This document shows positions 58,274-64,000 of a stretch of DNA of 64,000 nt, in pieces. The stretch covers positions 62,001 through 126,000 of the forward strand of contig JAEWMJ010000004.1 in the NCBI GenBank assembly GCA_023393165.1. The letters run 5' to 3'. Source of the DNA: Bacillota bacterium. Lineage in GTDB: Bacteria; Bacillota; Clostridia; Christensenellales; Christensenellaceae. Below the pieces are notes generated by a model. That model ran no database searches and was not told where the DNA came from. It saw nothing but the letters and a program-made list of their open reading frames with translations. Both the position numbers and the translations under genes were made by a program. Positions within the stretch are counted from its first letter, which is position 1, and every line of letters begins with the position of its first letter.

Positions 58274-58786
58274 TTATTCCTCCCTGAAGCGGAAACTTTT
58301 GCGCATTCTTGAAAAAGGCAGGTATAATATCAGTGCAATACCTACACCGCCACCCCATTGTATCAGGTTAAAAGGTACGGATGTGAGCGCATACGCAGCG
58401 CCAAATACAAAAAACTCGTATATGCCGTAGCCGCCGGCCATTATGGCGCCGCCGATAACAGATGCTGCAAAGAATCTTCCAAAAGAAGGTTTAGACATCA
58501 TTATTCCGCATGCCAGACCCATAACACCTTTAATCACAAGGGTTGCGGGAGCATATATAAACGCACCCCCCGCTACGTCCGCAAGCATGCTTCCTATTCC
58601 TGCTGCAAACATGGCCGGAATTCCTCCCAGCATATATGCGGCGCAGTATATGAACGAATCGCCCAGATTGACATAAGCGCCGCCGCCTGCGAGAGCTGGA
58701 ACGGGGATCCGGATTAAGAATGTAATGACAAATATAAGCGCCGCCATAACAGAAGATACGGCAAGCCTTCGCGTGGATAATTTCAT
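58274..58786 (-). CDS. ECF transporter S component
   Basis: A 170-aa membrane protein with about five hydrophobic helices (VSSVMAALIFVITFLIRI; VNLGDSFIYCAAYMLGGIPA). The SGDSF/NLGDS-type loop and size match ECF S components for vitamins or their precursors. No energy-coupling module is adjacent, so it would use a shared one. The ligand cannot be named. AAGAGGAG precedes the ATG. Confidence 0.82.
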   Translation of the reverse strand: MKLSTRRLAVSSVMAALIFVITFLIRIPVPALAGGGAYVNLGDSFIYCAAYMLGGIPAMFAAGIGSMLADVAGGAFIYAPATLVIKGVMGLACGIMMSKPSFGRFFAASVIGGAIMAGGYGIYEFFVFGAAYALTSVPFNLIQWGGGVGIALILYLPFSRMRKSFRFREE

Positions 58787-58814
58787 TTTTCTCTCCTCTT
58801 TATAAAAACTATTT

Positions 58815-60236
58815 TTAATGCTTCACAATGCCCGGATTCTTCATCATAGGATCGCGGATATCTATTGAATTGGCAAGATACTGCGTCCGCTGTCCGTCGA
58901 CCAAAAACTGCACCATACGGATATCCCGCAGATATGTCAGCGAATTGATGATGGAATATACCATAAGCATTTCGTCCTCCGAAGACATATCTTTTAGTTT
59001 ATCCAGTATGCTCGGGTTAAAATCAACCACCACAATATCGTTTGCGGTGTATACCTGCTTTACATCCGCAACGGCAACACCGTCCGGAAAAGCCGGCCAC
59101 ATATCGCTGGAATCGGATTCTGCGGGCCCTTTAATCAGTTCGCTTAATATGGTGGACGGGAAGGATGCGATATCCTGCGACAGCGTCCTGTCCACCGCCA
59201 TCAGCCTCGTGGAATCCGCGTTTGGGAAATACAGCCTTGCCGATGCGCCTATATAACCTTTAAAATCACTTTTTGAATAAACATTTGTATTTACCGAAAC
59301 ACCGTTTACGGTAAACCTGATCTTGTCGACACCGGGATAGAACCCAAGAAGCGTATAAACTATAGATGCGATTGCGAGCGTTTCGCCGTCTTCAAATCCC
59401 TGTGTAAAAACAACAGGCGATTTGTTCAGATCCACTACCAGCGTGTTTTGTCCGTCTTCACCCATATCAATAGTGGGAACGCCTGCAATTCTTATGGAAG
59501 AATCCACAGACTGGCGGTAATAATACATTTCTTCCGGCCCTTTGGCCAGTTCCTCGATCATTCTTGACACATAATTATCGCCCGTATAGCTGATGTATCT
59601 GACCTCTGGCACCAGATATTTTTCCGAATTATCCAGAAAATAAAGCACGGTTGGTATGTTTGCGGAAGTGAGGGACGCTCTCTGCGATTGTTTGGCCCTT
59701 TCGTCCTCCAGTATGCCCTGATTTTTTGTCAGGACCCCTACCGGCTTGCTCTGATAGCCTGCAGCCCTGCCGTTTACATAAACGTTAACATAATTGACAT
59801 TTAAGAACTCGGAAAGCGTATTTGTAATTGCAAGCGAAAGCCTGAAAATCTCATCTTCCGTTTTTATGGAATTGGTGGTCAGATTCACATTTACAACATT
59901 GTACATTGTTTCAATGGACTGAAGTTCAAATCCGTCTCCAACCTTGCGCAGGTTTTTGTCCGAAGGTCCCTTTAATAACTCCTCTATTACCTTCATCTCC
60001 GGACGTGTATTCTGTTCTATTGAGATGCTCCTTGTTTCCGCTACAAGCGTTGCGCCTTCAGAATTCAAAAAATATAACGCAGGCGTCTTTTCAATCGCAG
60101 GCACAAGGTCCACGGTCAGATAATTGGAGGCAAGGTCGTTTTCATATTCAATTTTCTTCGTGTCTTCCTTTACAATGCCCGCGCATCCGGTTACGAGGAA
60201 AACAACCGCCATTATAAGGCACAGCGTTTTTTTCAT
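58815..60236 (-). CDS. Lipoprotein with three GerMN domains
   Basis: A 473-aa lipoprotein (lipobox LVTGCAG, Cys about 18). Three GerMN-type modules follow, each announced by a helix ending ELxKGP (KVIEELLKGPSD, MIEELAKGPEE, ILSELIKGPAE) and a strand of the VVNVNL/VVDLN/VVDFN kind. GerM is a sporulation/germination protein and two-copy forms are usual; three is uncommon. Start at 60236 is set by AAGGAATG; the 22 extra codons upstream carry no signal. Confidence 0.85.
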   Translation of the reverse strand: MKKTLCLIMAVVFLVTGCAGIVKEDTKKIEYENDLASNYLTVDLVPAIEKTPALYFLNSEGATLVAETRSISIEQNTRPEMKVIEELLKGPSDKNLRKVGDGFELQSIETMYNVVNVNLTTNSIKTEDEIFRLSLAITNTLSEFLNVNYVNVYVNGRAAGYQSKPVGVLTKNQGILEDERAKQSQRASLTSANIPTVLYFLDNSEKYLVPEVRYISYTGDNYVSRMIEELAKGPEEMYYYRQSVDSSIRIAGVPTIDMGEDGQNTLVVDLNKSPVVFTQGFEDGETLAIASIVYTLLGFYPGVDKIRFTVNGVSVNTNVYSKSDFKGYIGASARLYFPNADSTRLMAVDRTLSQDIASFPSTILSELIKGPAESDSSDMWPAFPDGVAVADVKQVYTANDIVVVDFNPSILDKLKDMSSEDEMLMVYSIINSLTYLRDIRMVQFLVDGQRTQYLANSIDIRDPMMKNPGIVKH

Positions 60237-60247
60237 ATCATTCCTTT

Positions 60248-61201
60248 TTATACGTTGGTGTTTATAAAGCAACTTGTAAATATATCGTACGGAATCTTCC
60301 ACATATCGTTTTCACGAATCAGGTAAATGGGAATATTCATCTTGTCTTGCGGTTCGCCGTCCCCAAGCTTTATGGTAAAATTGGTCAGAACATAATCCGA
60401 ATACAGATCGGTTGAGGAAATATGATCTATAACTGCGCTGTCCGATAAAACGACCTTTTTGCCCGAAACCTCGTTGATAAATTCGTCTGACGTCGGACGG
60501 TCCACTCCCTGTGTGTCCTTATAGGATATAAACCCGTATAGCCTGCTCCAATCCTTCCTTTCAATAGACGACAATATTTCACGCATGGTATTTCTTGAAT
60601 TCAATATTTTGCTTCCGTCACGGCCAAGGGGCTCAGTGGGGTCGCTGCCGGCAAGGCCTATCTCCGCGTTTGTGACGGGCGTTCCGGCGCCGGAATCGTC
60701 CCTGTCTATGAGTATCTGGACCCGGGAATAACCGCCCTGTTCGACCAGGGTGTTAACTATGGTGTACGCTGCCAGGTAGCGCCGGATATTCTGATTCATA
60801 TTTTCATTCTGGCTTTCTGCAGGCGGCGATAAAAACTCTTTGCTTAAAGTAACGAATAAAAACCCGTCGTTATCGGTTATATTGATGATTTTTGTGTCCG
60901 GATTGATCACAGAGGTAAAATCCGCCTTTGAGGTGGACGCTCCCTGGATCAGGTTTGTTACAATCGTAAGTTCTATCCGTTCGTTAACGGGAACGTTTAT
61001 TTCACGCACTTCGCTGACCATAAGCTGTTCCGCTTTATATCCGTAATAAAGGTTTACAAGAACATTATCCCGGCTTGCCACTTCGGAAAGCGGATTGATC
61101 TGAGGCTCGTTTGATTTTTCGGCTTCAGGATTGCCCGCGGTGCATGCCGTTATCAGCAGAACTACGCACAGCAGAATTATCAAAAACGATTTTTTCTTCA
61201 T
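60248..61201 (-). CDS. GerMN-domain lipoprotein
   Basis: A 317-aa lipoprotein (lipobox LLITACTAG, Cys about 20) with one GerMN-like module (IVTNLIQGASTSKADFT then IINITDNDGFLFVTL). The C-terminal half (MREILSSIERKDWSRLYGFI onward) is a separate folded region. TTGGAG precedes the ATG. It lies 16 bp after the WalK-like kinase and 12 bp before the triple-GerMN gene, suggesting that the kinase pair controls or partners with envelope lipoproteins. Confidence 0.75.
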   Translation of the reverse strand: MKKKSFLIILLCVVLLITACTAGNPEAEKSNEPQINPLSEVASRDNVLVNLYYGYKAEQLMVSEVREINVPVNERIELTIVTNLIQGASTSKADFTSVINPDTKIINITDNDGFLFVTLSKEFLSPPAESQNENMNQNIRRYLAAYTIVNTLVEQGGYSRVQILIDRDDSGAGTPVTNAEIGLAGSDPTEPLGRDGSKILNSRNTMREILSSIERKDWSRLYGFISYKDTQGVDRPTSDEFINEVSGKKVVLSDSAVIDHISSTDLYSDYVLTNFTIKLGDGEPQDKMNIPIYLIRENDMWKIPYDIFTSCFINTNV

Positions 61202-61216
61202 AAACGTTTACTCCAA

Positions 61217-62653
61217 TCATGTTAAGCTTTCAGGGTTCCGGACCTTGCTTACTATAGGGAGGTACAGTATAAATTTTGACCCTATCTTTTCTATGCTTTC
61301 AACCTCCACACGGCCTCCGTGCATGAGCGCTATCTTTCGTACAATATGCAGTCCCAGGCCGGTTCCGCCCGTATCGCGGGAACGCGCCTTGTCAACGCGG
61401 TAGAATCTTTCAAAAATGTGGTTTAAATGCTCGGGCGCTATGCCTACTCCGTTGTCTTCAACCGTAATACAGGCTTCTTCTCCAGCTTTTGTCAGGAATA
61501 TCTTTACGTAGCCGTTTGTTCTGGAATACTTGACCGCATTTTCAACCAGGTTGTTGACCGCCTGCTGTATCTTGATCTTGTCAAATTCAGCTTCAATATC
61601 GTTCGAGGCGTAAAAATTCACTTTAATATGCCTGGCGTTGATAATAGGCCGGAGCGCGTCTATGGATTCCTGAATCACCTTGGACAGCGAGTATTTCTTG
61701 ATTTGCATTGTCACGATATCGCTGTCCATTTTGGATAAAAGTAAAAGGTCGTTGATGAGGTTGCTCATCCGGTCGATTTCATTATTGATATCTCCCAGAA
61801 ATTCCTGATAAATCTGCTTTTCAACGTTCTGCTGGAAAAGAAGCGATTCCACCAGGATTTTCATTGAAGCAAGCGGCGTTTTTAATTCATGTGACGCATT
61901 GGATACGAATTCGCTTCTTTGTTCGTCCACATCCTGGATCTTGTCGCACATCAGGTTGAACGTATGCCCGAGCTCCGCAAGCTCGCTTTTTCCGTGAACG
62001 GTTACTCTCTGGCTGAGGTCACCCTGTGAAATTTTGGCCGCCGTTTCTCTTAAATTCTTTACAGGATTGATTATGATATTTGTGGAAAACAGGCTGACAA
62101 TGATAATTACAACACAAGCGGACAAATATATCCATATAATCTGCTGTTTTAATTTATCGAGAGTGTCCATCACATCCTGGATACTGGTGGAATATACAAG
62201 AACGCCGATGTTCTTTCCCTGTGCACGAATTCCCGCCGTATAATCTATTGCCCAGAATTTGCTCCCGTCATCGTTTGTAACCAGATGAAAACCGTAAGAA
62301 AGAGATTTGTTCTCCTGCAATACGTCGTTAACTTCCCGGTAATTTAAAAAAAGACCGTTCATTGCAGAAAAACTGTCCGCTTGCACGATCCCGGAATTAT
62401 TCAAAACCAGCAGCCTGCCGCCGATATCCTTTCCGCTTGTACGTATGCTGTTATACAGGGAGTTCGCATCCGAAGACTCCAGATAAGGCGCCACAAGAAC
62501 CGAGATTTTATTTACGTTCGTTATCTGGCTGTTAATCCTTTGATTCACAAAATAGTCTTCTACCAGCGAAGATACGAATATCGCCACCAGGCCGAGTACC
62601 GCGCCTGCTAGCAGCAGGTAAATCACCACGAACCTCCACCGGATGGAGTACAT
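61217..62653 (-). CDS. WalK-like sensor histidine kinase
   Basis: A 478-aa kinase. It begins MYSIRWRFVVIYLLLAGAVL (first helix), has an extracellular sensor to about 155, a second helix, a HAMP domain (NPVKNLRETAAKISQGD), HisKA with the phospho-His in SNASHELKTPLAS, and HATPase_c (VEDNGVGIAPEH; GTGLGLHIV). Start at 62653 matches the family; the extra codons upstream have no ribosome site. It follows the response regulator by four bases. No PAS domain is seen. Confidence 0.87.
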   Translation of the reverse strand: MYSIRWRFVVIYLLLAGAVLGLVAIFVSSLVEDYFVNQRINSQITNVNKISVLVAPYLESSDANSLYNSIRTSGKDIGGRLLVLNNSGIVQADSFSAMNGLFLNYREVNDVLQENKSLSYGFHLVTNDDGSKFWAIDYTAGIRAQGKNIGVLVYSTSIQDVMDTLDKLKQQIIWIYLSACVVIIIVSLFSTNIIINPVKNLRETAAKISQGDLSQRVTVHGKSELAELGHTFNLMCDKIQDVDEQRSEFVSNASHELKTPLASMKILVESLLFQQNVEKQIYQEFLGDINNEIDRMSNLINDLLLLSKMDSDIVTMQIKKYSLSKVIQESIDALRPIINARHIKVNFYASNDIEAEFDKIKIQQAVNNLVENAVKYSRTNGYVKIFLTKAGEEACITVEDNGVGIAPEHLNHIFERFYRVDKARSRDTGGTGLGLHIVRKIALMHGGRVEVESIEKIGSKFILYLPIVSKVRNPESLT

Positions 62654-62657
62654 TAAT

Positions 62658-63344
62658 TTACTTATTCGTAAAATAATACCCAACCCCCCATTTTGTCAGG
62701 ATATATTCCGGTTTGGCAGGATTCTTTTCTATTTTCTCACGAAGACGCCTGATATGCACGTCAACCGTTCTGAGGTCTCCGATATGCTTCCATACGATCT
62801 CCAGAAGCTGGTTGCGGTTGTATACTTTTCCTCTGTTTGTGATAAACAGGTTGAGCAGATCAAATTCCTTGGCAGTCAGATTAACGTCCCGTCCGGATAT
62901 CTCCACGCTTCTGTTTGCAAGGTTGACAGTCATTTCGCCCACCGTTATGGACTGCTCGTTTTCAGCGCGCTTGTTCACTGACGTCCTTCTGAAAATCGTT
63001 TTGATGCGCGCCTTCAGTTCCAGCATATTAAAAGGCTTGGTCATATAATCGTCTGCGCCGTATTCCAGCCCCATTATTTTATCCATGTCCGTGTCTTTTG
63101 CCGTCAGCATAATGATTGGTACGTCGGATATGGCGCGGATTTTCTGGCAGACTTCCGTCCCGTCCAGTTTTGGGAGCATTAAATCCAAAAGAACAAGATC
63201 ATGTTTTCCCGGATCAAATGTCTCCAGGGCTTCTTCCCCGTCGTATGCTACGTCTATCGTATATCCTTCCTGATGTTCCAGATTAAATCTTAATCCTTTT
63301 ACCATTGCAGGTTCGTCATCAACAATCAGAATGTTTTTTGGCAT
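62658..63344 (-). CDS. WalR-like OmpR-family response regulator
   Basis: A 228-aa regulator. The receiver domain has ILIVDDEPAMV, phospho-Asp in LVLLDLMLPKLDG and Lys in YMTKPFN; the winged-helix effector ends in VHIRRLREKIEKNP then GVGYYFTNK. Length is normal. AAAGGAG precedes the ATG. First gene of the run towards 57551. WalR homologues control cell-wall genes; here the target is unknown. Confidence 0.9.
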   Translation of the reverse strand: MPKNILIVDDEPAMVKGLRFNLEHQEGYTIDVAYDGEEALETFDPGKHDLVLLDLMLPKLDGTEVCQKIRAISDVPIIMLTAKDTDMDKIMGLEYGADDYMTKPFNMLELKARIKTIFRRTSVNKRAENEQSITVGEMTVNLANRSVEISGRDVNLTAKEFDLLNLFITNRGKVYNRNQLLEIVWKHIGDLRTVDVHIRRLREKIEKNPAKPEYILTKWGVGYYFTNK

Positions 63345-63565
63345 AACCGCTATCTCCTTTTAATAAACCTTTCATTATTATACCATTATTTTCATATTTT
63401 AAAAGTTATATAATTGTGCGCACTTCAAGGCTCGAATTCCTTTTTGCATCACGTTTTTTATTATACAATAGTTTAACCTTCTGTGCAAATAAAGTGTAAA
63501 AGATGTAACACGGTTGAAAATAAAACGTAAATTGTATTTAAAGATACCGGACCGGCTGGTCTGCT

Positions 63566-63919
63566 ATGAATTATTTTCAGATATTGAGGAATACTCTTTC
63601 AAAAAGGGCGGTATTGCACATGACTGAAGAACTGAAGGATGGAATTAAGCATATGTCTTCGGAAAACGAAATGATTGAAGACGAGATCCCGATTGAAGAG
63701 ATCTTTACGGAAGATTTTATGCTTTCGTGCAGCGAATATTTGTCTATCGACCAGTTTCTTGAAGACTCGGGGATTGCCATTATGGAAGGCGTCGTTTACG
63801 AAGAAATCCAATCGCCCGAACTGGATACGTTTGTGAACGATAAAACTGATTTTGAGAACTGGCAGGAGATGTTTGACGCTGCTGTCGCCAACTATGAAAA
63901 TTTACGGGACTTGATGTAA
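63566..63919 (+). CDS. Acidic hypothetical protein
   Basis: A 117-aa protein, strongly acidic from residue 30 on (MIEDEIPIEEIFTEDFML; IQSPELDTFVNDKTDFENW). No recognisable domain. The start is uncertain: ATG at 63566 has no clear ribosome site, ATG at 63620 follows AAGGGCGG, and ATG at 63653 follows AAGGATGG. It is divergent from the WalR-like gene. It could be a small regulator or acidic structural protein; I do not recognise the family. Confidence 0.45.
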   Translation: MNYFQILRNTLSKRAVLHMTEELKDGIKHMSSENEMIEDEIPIEEIFTEDFMLSCSEYLSIDQFLEDSGIAIMEGVVYEEIQSPELDTFVNDKTDFENWQEMFDAAVANYENLRDLM

Positions 63920-64000
63920 TGGATGACAACAAGGGCAGCGGAGCCGGCGGTCCGCTTATTTGAACCGGGTTATAATTGATACAAAATTGCATTTATAATG

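Overview
The window comes from a low-to-mid GC, endospore-forming anaerobic Firmicute of class Clostridia. Evidence for this is spoIIP and gpr next to rpsT, a stand-alone Spo0A DNA-binding domain, GerMN lipoproteins, a B12-dependent ribonucleotide reductase (NrdJ), a glycyl radical enzyme with its oxygen-sensitive activase, and strong AGGAGG ribosome sites. I do not commit to a genus. Almost all host genes lie on the minus strand.

Layout. 1-2400: a TlpA-like thioredoxin and a cluster of small poorly characterised genes. 2460-14260: one sugar/polyol catabolic operon read right to left (rbsA, rbsB, rbsC, MDR dehydrogenase, deoC, FGGY kinase, glycyl radical enzyme, its activase, LacI repressor), preceded by two matching LacI-type operators. 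14380-17860: a two-domain class II aldolase, a hypothetical gene, rnhA and proC. 17890-18023: tRNA-Trp. 17979-33707: a 15.7 kb element inserted in the 3' end of tRNA-Trp. 33837-36650: DUF2935 proteins and an iron alcohol dehydrogenase. 36700-40150: Spo0A-C protein, Mrp ATPase, SPFH protein, anti-sigma-like protein. 40322-47763: a second ribose-type ABC importer with a UROD-fold methyltransferase-like protein and a YesN/YesM two-component pair. 48131-57400: nrdJ, murI, spoIIP, gpr, rpsT, holA, comEC. 57551-63344: a WalRK-like pair followed by GerMN lipoproteins, an ECF S component and an MBL hydrolase. 63566-63919: an unknown acidic protein.

The element. A 45-bp direct repeat (17979-18023 and 33663-33707) marks the attachment sites. 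Gene order matches a phage-inducible chromosomal island (phage satellite): integrase and a non-cleavable repressor on one strand; divergently, small DNA-binding proteins, a replication initiator, a DnaC-type loader, an ArpU/DUF1492-like regulator and a small terminase subunit; then cargo. I see no portal, capsid, large terminase or lysis gene. Cargo includes a membrane-anchored transglutaminase-like protein, a sigma factor, a serine recombinase, two lipoproteins and a PemK-like protein.

The most unusual signal is in the element's non-coding DNA. Four gene-free stretches (18120-18440, 23320-23490, 24480-25250, 33150-33490) are packed with short hairpins whose stem sequences differ but whose loop geometry is constant: stem, closing A-T pair, four mostly A/T loop bases. 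A second family shares a TGR loop closed by T-A and a third shares the loop CGCCAG. The pattern looks like selection on structure rather than sequence; its function is unknown to me.

In the catabolic operon, the glycyl radical enzyme keeps the Cys-x-Glu and glycyl-radical motifs but lacks the His/His-Ser residues of known diol dehydratases. With DeoC and a sugar kinase alongside, a route through a 2-deoxypentose is a reasonable but untested hypothesis.
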